Below are positions 16,066 through 22,625 of a stretch of 64,000 nt of DNA, piece after piece. The translations under genes and the position numbers were made by a program. Every line of letters begins with the position of its first letter. The first letter of the stretch is position 1. The notes beneath the pieces were generated by a model. That model worked only from the letters and a program-made list of their open reading frames with translations, searched no databases and had not been told where the DNA came from. The DNA is taken from positions 1-64,000 of the forward strand of contig NZ_KB895428.1 in NCBI RefSeq assembly GCF_000374845.1, written 5' to 3'. Source of the DNA: Paenibacillus terrigena DSM 21567 (GTDB taxonomy: Bacteria; Bacillota; Bacilli; Paenibacillales; Paenibacillaceae).

Positions 16066-16254
16066 CGATAACGTTTATGTGTTCACGATGTCCCACTTTC
16101 TTAAGCCCGAAGGGCGGCCGCGATGCGGTTAGGGAGTTGGATGTGTCCGGCTGAATCCACTTCCCCGCCACTGACGATCCCTTCTCCGAATCCTCATCGG
16201 ACTCCTGCCGGATCGAGGCGGCTTGTCCGCCGATGCGTGAACATGGTGTTAGAC
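16066..16254 (-). other. attC-like element E4 (best core match)
   Basis: Borders CGATAAC (16066-16072) and GTTAGAC (16248-16254); read in gene orientation the latter is GTCTAAC, a full match to the attC inverse core RYYYAAC. Arms pair as TGTTCACG (left) with CGTGAACA (right) after short spacers. Inner arms include GCCGCCT-type pairs around 16215-16232. Confidence 0.7.
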
Positions 16255-16317
16255 GATGCCTGTGACTTCCTTGATAATGCCAACCAAACGTGTTTATTTC
16301 CTTATGTGTTTTTATTA

Positions 16318-16620
16318 TTAGTCTATTAAACTCCAAATAAAACAAACTATAACTGTAAATAATAATTGCATTAAAGGAATTATTGATAATATTCTCTTCT
16401 TTTCCCCTGAACCCGAATACACAAATAGGCAAGCCAGATAAGTCAATAAATATGTACTACTTAATATTAAGAATAGATACGCCAATACCTTTACATATAC
16501 ACTTTGAGGATTAGATTCTGCGGCTAGTAGCATTATGTCTGCAATTATTACAAAAGGATATAGTGCTAGTGGAATTCCACCTAAAATGAAAAAGATATTA
16601 TTAAATTTTCTATTATTCAC
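16318..16620 (-). CDS. Small membrane protein, three predicted helices (cassette gene)
   Basis: The 100-residue protein has three hydrophobic segments: FFILGGIPLALYPFVIIAD (about 10-30), LAYLFLILSSTYLLTYLACL (about 47-66) and IIPLMQLLFTVIVCFIW (about 80-97). A short polar loop lies between the second and third. Start is probably GTG 16620 behind TTGAGGTG. No family recognised. It is bounded by E5 upstream and E4 downstream and is strongly AT-rich. Confidence 0.6.
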   Translation of the reverse strand: MNNRKFNNIFFILGGIPLALYPFVIIADIMLLAAESNPQSVYVKVLAYLFLILSSTYLLTYLACLFVYSGSGEKKRILSIIPLMQLLFTVIVCFIWSLID

Positions 16621-16667
16621 TTATTCACCTCAAGAATTACTTACATAATAAGTTCTTCACAGGTTTC

Positions 16668-16827
16668 GTATAACGTTCCTGTATCTACGAAGCCGAAAGG
16701 CTTAAAGGAGCGCAGCGACTGGGTCCGTCAGGACTTAGCCTTGCAGGGTTGTGAGCTGACTCATCTCCGCTGCTACTGCTTCTTGCGAACCAAGGGCGTA
16801 GCCCGCAGCGTAGATATTATGTTATAA
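16668..16827 (-). other. attC-like element E5
   Basis: Borders GTATAAC (16668-16674) and GTTATAA (16821-16827). Arms TATCTACG (left) and CGTAGATA (right) pair perfectly over 8 bp, and TATAAC pairs with GTTATA, separated by unpaired spacers of 7 and 4 nt. That is the two-box arm geometry of attC sites. The shared centre is GGCTTAAAGGAGCGCAGCG. Confidence 0.7.
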
Positions 16828-16852
16828 GATGTCCCCGCCTTCGTAGCGTTCC

Positions 16853-17395
16853 TTACACTTGTTTAATTAAGCTTACTCGAACAACTTGATCCCAGATTGT
16901 TCCACGACGGACTTCTTGATATCCAAGTTTCCTGTTTAATTCTATGACATGCCCGTTTTCTTCTTCTGTATGTGTGTATATTAGATTAACTCCGTAACTT
17001 TTAGCTTCACATTCAATAGATTTCTTAAGCAATGTTGCTAATCCTTGCCTGCGATACTTTGAATCCACCCATAAATTAAATATTTCTAAAAACCGTCCAT
17101 CTTCTTGAAAAAGATTCCGATCCAATTCACTAAAGGCGGTCTTCCAAGGGTATGGTTTGTCCCGATTACTTATTCGATACATTATGTATCCAATGCGTGT
17201 ACCTCGATCTTGATCTTCTACAATTAATACGCCTTTATCTTCATCAACAATAAATCCATGTATTTTTTTACTGTGTTCTATTACTTCTTCTGGTGTCAGT
17301 TTACTGTCATTTGATGTATATCCTTCATTTAATAAATCAATTTCGACTATAATTTCAAGGTCATTCATATCTGCTCTTCTAACGGTTATATTCAT
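16853..17395 (-). CDS. GNAT-family N-acetyltransferase (cassette gene)
   Basis: The 180-residue protein is a GNAT acetyltransferase. The acetyl-CoA-binding motif A is visible as LWVDSKYRRQGLATLLKKSI (R-R-Q-G-L-A, about residues 112-131), followed by motif B with YTHTEEENGHVIELNRKLGY. The acceptor substrate is unknown; the family includes antibiotic, protein and polyamine acetyltransferases, and acetyltransferases are among the commonest integron cassette products. ATG 17395 follows GGAGCG. It is the first gene of the array in transcription order, with E5 at its 3' end and the E6 fragment 60 bp upstream. Confidence 0.8.
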   Translation of the reverse strand: MNITVRRADMNDLEIIVEIDLLNEGYTSNDSKLTPEEVIEHSKKIHGFIVDEDKGVLIVEDQDRGTRIGYIMYRISNRDKPYPWKTAFSELDRNLFQEDGRFLEIFNLWVDSKYRRQGLATLLKKSIECEAKSYGVNLIYTHTEEENGHVIELNRKLGYQEVRRGTIWDQVVRVSLIKQV

Positions 17396-17454
17396 TATAT
17401 ACGCTCCATAAAAATGAATTTCAGTGATGACTTTAATGTTTTGCGGGGAATGTC

Positions 17455-17540
17455 ATATAACGTTGTATTCACGAACTTCGTAAATAATCCCATATTTAGA
17501 GTATTCGCGAAATTATTGAACTATCCTGCCCACTAGCTTA
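17455..17540 (-). other. Truncated attC-like element or array end (E6)
   Basis: ATATAACGTTGTATTCACGA at 17455-17474 matches the TAAC border and arm of the other elements, but no matching right arm with a GTTA border follows. ATTCGCGAA near 17503 could be a decayed partner. It may be the border of a lost cassette or the attachment end of the array. Confidence 0.4.
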
Positions 17541-17543
17541 ATA

Positions 17544-17582
17544 AAACAAGGAGCAGCTGCCGCGGCAATCTACTCCTTGTTT
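17544..17582. terminator. Strong hairpin, possible bidirectional terminator
   Basis: AAACAAGGAG (17544-17553) pairs with CTCCTTGTTT (17573-17582); an inner stem TGCC/GGCA sits in the loop. T-rich flanks occur on both strands. Confidence 0.6.
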
Positions 17583-17765
17583 CGTTTGGTCGCAATGACT
17601 TTCTTGTATTTTCTCTATAATTTCACTAACACAATGTTCTATATCCTTATTTGAGCAATCCAGAGTGTTAGTCTCCTTTTAATTTCTTCATGTGGGTCAT
17701 GTAAATTAATTATCTGTCCTCCCTGCCTTCAATTCGAACTATCCTGTTCGTTCCATTATAGAACA

Positions 17766-17798
17766 AACCCAGTACCGGTCCGGTACTGGGTTGTTTTT
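17766..17798 (+). terminator. Rightward terminator-like palindrome
   Basis: A perfect palindrome of two 13-base arms around one central base (17766-17792) is followed by GTTTTTT. It points right while neighbouring genes run left, so it may block read-through into the esterase-like gene antisense strand or mark a lost gene. Confidence 0.6.
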
Positions 17799-17848
17799 TA
17801 CAGAAATTATATTTGTTTTGCAGGGTTCTCTTTGCGGCCCTTTGTGGA

Positions 17849-19159
17849 TTATTTTATGATATTGGGAAGTTCGAATGTCCAGAGCTGCGTACCATTCTCC
17901 GCCGAAGTGCTTCCTACGCCAAAATCATTATCATTGATTATGACGAGTGTCCGTCCATGCAGCAACGTAATCCCCTCGATTTTTTCATAAGGGTATTTGA
18001 AACTCACCGCATCCAATACGGATCGTTTCGTCGGCGTAACAATCCCTTGTTGTGCTAAATCGGACGCATTCATTTGTTCAAGGGTTTTCCCAGATGTATC
18101 TGCCGTATCATAGCTTCCCAAAATATTAGTTGCAGCGGAAAGATCTGTCGCATAAATTTGTTTCAATTGTGCTTTCGTTCCGACATTTTTATCCCGCTCA
18201 TCAATGAGCAGGGTATGTTCATTGACGGCGAACAAATCAGAAATAACAATATCGGATTGTTTCAAATCTTTGAATTGAGCGGCATCCTCCGTGACATAAG
18301 CATATTCAGCGATAGGTTTTAACGTCTTCATATCGATTTTCAAGATGCGTAAATTTCTAGAGTTGTCGACGGCTTTATCCGGATTACGAAGCGGGCTTTG
18401 CATGGCTGCGAACATCCATTTTCCATCCGGCGTGATGCTAATTGCTTCAATGCCACGATTCTGGCGACGACTCAAGTAAGACGCTGGAAGTACTTCTTTA
18501 AGCGGAACCGCTGGAGATTGCAACATCGCGCTCATGCCTTGCGGAACAAGTCGTTGTAGGATGGTCCCGTCCTTCTTCACTTGTACAATACTTGGACCGT
18601 ATTCTTCAGATAACCAGAACGTTCCATCTTTTGGATTATAGGCTAGTCCTTCTAGATCCAAGCCATAGGGGTCATAGGACAGAATTTTCGTCGCTGCCGT
18701 ATCATAAGGGATTTCATCATGTTTGATAACATTCGGTAGACCCGTGATTTTAGAGGTTCCTGTGACAGGATCTTTGCCTTTGACTTGTAGAGGGATCGAC
18801 GAGAGAATGGAGATTTTACCTTTTTCTATTTTGATTTTATAGATGGATGGCGTGAAATTCGGTAACGGGAAGGTACGTCTTGTTTCACCGTCAATTTCAA
18901 CCTCACCGTTCGGTCCACGGTCACTGCTTGTGTAGAATACATTGTCAGGGTCGCCTGGTAAATGAACTAGCGATGATCCAAATCCCATTTTAATGCCTTT
19001 CGACAAATCAGGGGATTGAAGTATGTACTTCCCAGTTAGTTTGGGTTGGGATGTAGCGGTGGTTTGATCAGCGTGGGCCTGCGGAATGGCTGTCATCATG
19101 ATCCCTGTTCCGATCGTTGCTACAGTAAGCATGGATAATAGAATGTTCTTTGCGTTCAT
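17849..19159 (-). CDS. Secreted esterase-like/phytase-like beta-propeller protein
   Basis: The 436-residue protein has a Sec signal peptide (MNAKNILLSMLTVATIGTGI, cleavage near AHA-DQ at residue 31) and a mature domain of the phytase-like/esterase-like beta-propeller family: YTSSDRGPNGEVE, DLEGLAYNPKDGTFWLSEEY, RQNRGIEAISITPDGKWMF and YEKIEGITLLHGRTLVIIND. The family is named for similarity to alkaline phytases and to alkaline phosphatase/esterase proteins; the precise substrate is uncertain. I use ATG 19159, preceded by AAGGGAG 11 nt upstream and directly followed by the signal sequence; longer frames to 19222 add non-signal residues. The conserved acidic residues of Ca-binding loops are present. 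It stands alone, tail to tail with nothing and 450 bp from the cassette array. Confidence 0.82.
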   Translation of the reverse strand: MNAKNILLSMLTVATIGTGIMMTAIPQAHADQTTATSQPKLTGKYILQSPDLSKGIKMGFGSSLVHLPGDPDNVFYTSSDRGPNGEVEIDGETRRTFPLPNFTPSIYKIKIEKGKISILSSIPLQVKGKDPVTGTSKITGLPNVIKHDEIPYDTAATKILSYDPYGLDLEGLAYNPKDGTFWLSEEYGPSIVQVKKDGTILQRLVPQGMSAMLQSPAVPLKEVLPASYLSRRQNRGIEAISITPDGKWMFAAMQSPLRNPDKAVDNSRNLRILKIDMKTLKPIAEYAYVTEDAAQFKDLKQSDIVISDLFAVNEHTLLIDERDKNVGTKAQLKQIYATDLSAATNILGSYDTADTSGKTLEQMNASDLAQQGIVTPTKRSVLDAVSFKYPYEKIEGITLLHGRTLVIINDNDFGVGSTSAENGTQLWTFELPNIIK

Positions 19160-19319
19160 GTAAGTTATTGCTCCCTTCGACATGTTATACCTTATTATGA
19201 CAATAACTTGTTCGCGAGGCATTAACCCAGTGTAAGAGGAATGTAAATAATTTCTTGTCTCGGGCCTTTAATAATAGAATTTACAGCCCAGTATAATTCG
19301 TAGCCGAAGTTACTTCGTG

Positions 19320-20612
19320 TTAAGACGTACATTCTTTATTGCGCAATATACGAAATATCTCTAACAAAATCACATTTAGACTAAGCCATGCCCCAGCAAA
19401 TATATACCCGGCTGCTACATCGCTTGGATATTGTACATTGAAGAATATTCGGCTAATTCCAACAAGTAAACAAAGGATGAATACGAATAACGTTACAGTT
19501 ATCTGAATTTTCACATTACCATAATGGCGGACCAATAAAAAAGCTGCAAATCCACAAACGGTAAGCGAATTTAAAGTTTGTTCGCTTGGGAATGTATAGG
19601 GAAACTGAAGCCCTACTGGTTCAGGACCTGTTCGATGAAACAACATTCGCAGTCCCTCCGCGAGTATTTCTCCTCCAATAATAACAAAGGCAAAGAAAGA
19701 GAATTCAAGAAATCGGTCTTTTCCCTTCAAAAATATCCACACACTTGTGAGGATGATTACTGGTGCATACACGTAATAAGAACCCAACAAAGCGAAATTG
19801 TTCATCGAAGTCGTCCAACTTGAATCGAATATCTGATGAATGACGTAAGAGGTGACCTCATCAAATTGTGTAAACTCTTTCTCAAAGAAATCTTGGATTA
19901 TCCCAATCATTAAAGAAATAAACAAGACAAATACAGCAAAGGCAGAAAGCACAAAAAATCTAACCTTGCCCATGGAATGGAATCGCTGTACCCATTTATT
20001 CAGGCTGCTAATGAGCTGATCTTGGATTTGCTGCTTATTTTTCCGGTATATATAAACCAATATAAAAATAACTGCCGCAATGATTCCGCCTATAATCAGA
20101 TATCGATTTATGGTGTGATGATACTGCTCCCATTTAGGGCCTAATACTTTACCTAGTGATATAAAAACACTGACCCAGAAAAAAGCCCCCATATAAGAAA
20201 AAATGGCATATATCCGAAACGGAATACGAGTGACACCTGAAAAGTACCCCGTTATATGGCGTACCCCGGGGATAAAATAAGCGATGATCAATACCTTATT
20301 TCCGTATTTTTGAAACCAATGTGACACCTTGTCAAGCTTGTCAGGTCCCAGATGAATGCGGGTTCCATACTTTTCAAAGAAAGGAGTTCCTAACCGAAAG
20401 CCGATCCAATAAGAAATCGTCATTCCAACAGAAGCTCCGACCCCAGCTGTTATTATTGAGAGAATCCAATTGAGTTTTCCTTGAAACACAAGGAGTCCGG
20501 CATAGCTCATTAAAACCTCTCCTGGAAGTGGTAATGCAAGCATCTCAAGTAATAAAGATATAAAGAGAACCCAATTTCCATAATGCTCTAGCCAGTTTGT
20601 TAAAAAACTCAA
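19320..20612 (-). CDS. DedA-PAP2 fusion membrane protein with altered PAP2 catalytic residues
   Basis: The 430-residue membrane protein joins a DedA domain (residues about 1-190: LALPLPGEVLMSYAG, and the amphipathic FIPGVRHITGYFSG with the conserved Arg) to a PAP2 domain (about 215-430). DedA proteins act in undecaprenyl-phosphate or phospholipid translocation; PAP2 proteins dephosphorylate lipid phosphates. The PAP2 signature is present but both histidines are Gln: FPSEQT in place of FPSGHT and SRIFFNVQYPSD in place of SRxxxxxHxPSD. The C1 motif is also weak (LFHRTGPEP). The second domain is therefore probably catalytically dead or works differently. Translation likely starts at TTG 20612, 8 nt after GGAGGGGG; the upstream ATG at 20645 would place that site inside the gene. 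Confidence 0.85.
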   Translation of the reverse strand: MSFLTNWLEHYGNWVLFISLLLEMLALPLPGEVLMSYAGLLVFQGKLNWILSIITAGVGASVGMTISYWIGFRLGTPFFEKYGTRIHLGPDKLDKVSHWFQKYGNKVLIIAYFIPGVRHITGYFSGVTRIPFRIYAIFSYMGAFFWVSVFISLGKVLGPKWEQYHHTINRYLIIGGIIAAVIFILVYIYRKNKQQIQDQLISSLNKWVQRFHSMGKVRFFVLSAFAVFVLFISLMIGIIQDFFEKEFTQFDEVTSYVIHQIFDSSWTTSMNNFALLGSYYVYAPVIILTSVWIFLKGKDRFLEFSFFAFVIIGGEILAEGLRMLFHRTGPEPVGLQFPYTFPSEQTLNSLTVCGFAAFLLVRHYGNVKIQITVTLFVFILCLLVGISRIFFNVQYPSDVAAGYIFAGAWLSLNVILLEIFRILRNKECTS

Positions 20613-20649
20613 TTTCCATTCCCCCTCCATATCTATTTTAAACATTTAA

Positions 20650-20683
20650 GAAAAAAAATAACCCTTGATTCGACTCAAGGGTT
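20650..20683 (-). terminator. Terminator of the NUDIX gene
   Basis: AACCCTTGA / TCAAGGGTT stem (20660-20683, 6-nt loop) followed leftward by A-T and U8 (20650-20657). The stop codon of the NUDIX gene lies inside the first arm. Confidence 0.85.
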
Positions 20684-21160
20684 GTTCGCTGTGTAGCCTA
20701 GCCTAGACAATAAGTTATAGTCAGGACTTACTTCCCATGTTTCATACGGAATAATAGCCCTTGCTCGCATAGCATCGAGTGTACGAGATTTTTGGTTTGG
20801 ACGCGTTATGTATTGGTCTATATTAGACTCGTTTAACGCAATATATCTAGCTTCTTGAATTTCTTCTGGTTGAATTATTATTTCACCACTAACATACTCT
20901 GCTGTAAAAACGACTGATAAAACATGTTTCGTTGCATTATAATACACACCTGTTATTCCAAGAGGTTGTATTACAATGCCCGTTTCCTCCAGGTATTCCC
21001 TACAAACAGCTACGTCCAATGGTTCCCCAGATTCAACGTTTCCTCCTGGCATTTCCCATGTATCCGAACGCCAATGTGTCCTGAGTAATAAGACCTCGCC
21101 CTTTTCATTCTTAACAAAAGCTGAAACAGAAACTAAATGTTTTGGTTGTTCGTACTCCAC
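20675..21160 (-). CDS. NUDIX hydrolase
   Basis: The 161-residue protein carries a complete Nudix box GNVESGEPLDVAVCREYLEE (about residues 40-59, then TGI), including the REYLEETG core whose Glu residues bind Mg. NUDIX enzymes hydrolyse nucleoside diphosphate derivatives such as damaged nucleotides, ADP-ribose or sugar nucleotides; specificity cannot be deduced. The N-terminus (LVSVSAFVKNEKGEVLLLRT) is the usual first strand pair. ATG 21160 has a weak upstream ribosome-binding site. It is followed by a strong terminator and precedes the DedA-PAP2 gene, with which it is not cotranscribed. Confidence 0.88.
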   Translation of the reverse strand: MEYEQPKHLVSVSAFVKNEKGEVLLLRTHWRSDTWEMPGGNVESGEPLDVAVCREYLEETGIVIQPLGITGVYYNATKHVLSVVFTAEYVSGEIIIQPEEIQEARYIALNESNIDQYITRPNQKSRTLDAMRARAIIPYETWEVSPDYNLLSRLGYTANNP

Positions 21161-21224
21161 TCGATATCACCATCCATATTTCGTTACACTAATTTTACCA
21201 GTTAGTTCCTCGATTAATGACTTT

Positions 21225-21740
21225 TTAGCCTCTAATAGACAAAGTATAATAAACAAAATTAAAATTCTGACCATTCATTTCAAATTCTTCGTCACTTGTA
21301 GCAACTCGATCAAATCCATTTTTCTCTAAAACTTTTTGAGATGCTATGTTATTAGCTGTAGTTTTCGCTTTAATCTGGTTTATTTCTTTGTCAGTTATTG
21401 TTTCTAACAATAATTTCAACGCTTTATTTGCAATACCTTTTCCAGTATATGCTTGCCCCACTCTATATCCAAGATGACCGATTTTTTGAAATTTATCGAT
21501 ATCTACTAAATTTATTCTACCTAGAATTGAACTATCTTTATCTTTAATTAAATAAAAATACGAACCTCCTTGAACTTGTTCTTCTAGTAAGGATTTATGT
21601 CTCTTTTTAAAAATCGCGGGGTTATAGTAATCATCTCCACGAGTTGGTACCATCTCTTCGAAAAGAGTTCTGTTTTCAAGTTCAAACTTATACAAATCTT
21701 CTGCATCTTTAACATCTAGTTTTTCAATAAATACATCCAT
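21225..21740 (-). CDS. GNAT-family acetyltransferase, RimJ/RimL type
   Basis: The 171-residue protein fits the RimJ/RimL subgroup: MDVFIEKLDVKDAEDLYKFE start, motif A GYRVGQAYTGKGIANKALKL with the CoA-binding GKGIA loop, and the typical ANNIASQKVLEKNGF motif near the end. This subgroup acetylates N-termini of ribosomal proteins or small molecules. I place the start at ATG 21740; the frame is open to 21767 but the extra residues (MRMDWWLLH) do not look like the family. A second, unrelated GNAT gene lies 110 bp upstream in the same direction. Confidence 0.82.
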   Translation of the reverse strand: MDVFIEKLDVKDAEDLYKFELENRTLFEEMVPTRGDDYYNPAIFKKRHKSLLEEQVQGGSYFYLIKDKDSSILGRINLVDIDKFQKIGHLGYRVGQAYTGKGIANKALKLLLETITDKEINQIKAKTTANNIASQKVLEKNGFDRVATSDEEFEMNGQNFNFVYYTLSIRG

Positions 21741-21850
21741 GTGTAATAACCACCAATCCATTCTCAATATTTACATTATTACCTATAACTGCTTCTACTA
21801 TCGTGTCCAGTTAGTTCAACGGGGAACAGCTTACTACTATTATTATAGAG

Positions 21851-22378
21851 TTAATCTGATAGCTCCTTCTGATATTTGCTATGACCATCTTCAGTTCTGC
21901 CTAAAAATTTAAATCCACTTTGTATGTAATATTCATTCAATTTTAAATTATCATTAACACAATCAAGCTTTAAATATCTCTTACTTTGGGGAATATCAAA
22001 TCCATGCTCGATCCAGTTTAGTATTTCCCTTCCTAATCCTCTTCCCTTTTCCTTATGTGATATTGCAAGTCTATGTATAAATATAGAGTCTCTAACATCT
22101 AAATCTGCCCATACATGTTTATCCCAAACATCTGGGTCCAACTGGATTGTCACTGTACCGACTAAAAGATTATTCTTAAGAAAAACATAGGCAGTGCCAT
22201 TGCTGATGCTGTCTAGTACATCATCCCTCCCATGACCATCAAGAAAATGACTCCATTGATTTAAACCGAGATTTCTGAGCCATTTAGAAGATTCAGTAAA
22301 GAGATCAATCAATGTACTAAAGTCACTCACATAAGCTTTACGAACAAATAATTCATTAAATTCTATTTGTTCCTTCAT
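21851..22378 (-). CDS. GNAT-family acetyltransferase
   Basis: The 175-residue protein has GNAT motif A as IHRLAISHKEKGRGLGREIL (E-K-G-R-G-L-G loop, about residues 99-118) and motif B LKLDCVNDNLKLNEYYIQSG. The N-terminal part FVRKAYVSDFSTLIDLFTES matches the first helix-turn region. Substrate is unknown. ATG 22378 is chosen because a G6 ribosome-binding site lies 8 nt upstream; a longer frame to 22420 would include it. The gene is in the same direction as, and probably transcribed with, the RimJ/RimL-like gene. Confidence 0.82.
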   Translation of the reverse strand: MKEQIEFNELFVRKAYVSDFSTLIDLFTESSKWLRNLGLNQWSHFLDGHGRDDVLDSISNGTAYVFLKNNLLVGTVTIQLDPDVWDKHVWADLDVRDSIFIHRLAISHKEKGRGLGREILNWIEHGFDIPQSKRYLKLDCVNDNLKLNEYYIQSGFKFLGRTEDGHSKYQKELSD

Positions 22379-22564
22379 TTTCAATTGTCCCCCCATTAAC
22401 AGATAACTTGATAACACCAACTCACTTAACCCTTATTCTACCATGTTAAATATGGGGGTGTCTTATTTGAAGAAATCTGCCTTTTATTTTGAAAAGCCTC
22501 CCGGCAGACATACCGGCTAGGCACACCTAAAATCTACTTCAATCAATCAATTAGCCACCACAAA

Positions 22565-22602
22565 AAAGCCGCTTCACAGAGAAATCTGTGCGAAGCGGCT
22601 TT
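22565..22602 (-). terminator. Terminator of the SLH-anchored giant gene
   Basis: AAAGCCGCTTC pairs with GAAGCGGCTTT with an inner ACAGA/TCTGT stem; read leftward it is followed by U-rich TTTTTTG. It lies 24 bp beyond the stop codon. Confidence 0.88.
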
Positions 22603-22625
22603 GCTTGGGAGCCATACTACTAAGT

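Larger units (their letters stand above)
13833..17461 (-). mobile_element. Integron-like gene-cassette array without integrase (attC-type sites E1-E6)
   Basis: Five short, leftward genes alternate with palindromic elements of 160-192 bp (E1-E5, E1 degenerate on its left side); a truncated element (E6) stands at the upstream end. In gene orientation every element follows a 3' end, begins with a TAAC-ended box (GTCTAAC in E4, fitting the RYYYAAC inverse core; TTATAAC, CGATAAC, GGATAAC and ACATAAC in the others) and ends with a GTTA box. The arms of each element pair with each other while their centres differ. That is the layout of attC recombination sites and cassettes. Cassette lengths are about 570-800 bp. 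No integron integrase gene is in the window. The interpretation is inference from structure; the sequence facts are direct. Confidence 0.65.
17396..17848. other. Intergenic region at the upstream end of the cassette array
   Basis: No gene is seen in 453 bp. It contains the E6 fragment (17455 onward), a strong hairpin at 17544-17582 and a perfect 27-bp palindrome at 17766-17792. The part 17590-17750 shows nothing I can name. Confidence 0.5.

Noticed and set aside
13833-16827. Elements E1-E5 as ordinary terminators, REP/bcr-type repeats or insertion sequences
   Set aside because: Centres vary while borders and pairing are kept, each sits at a gene 3' end in fixed orientation, and there is no transposase or target duplication. 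A dispersed non-mobile repeat family remains the main alternative.
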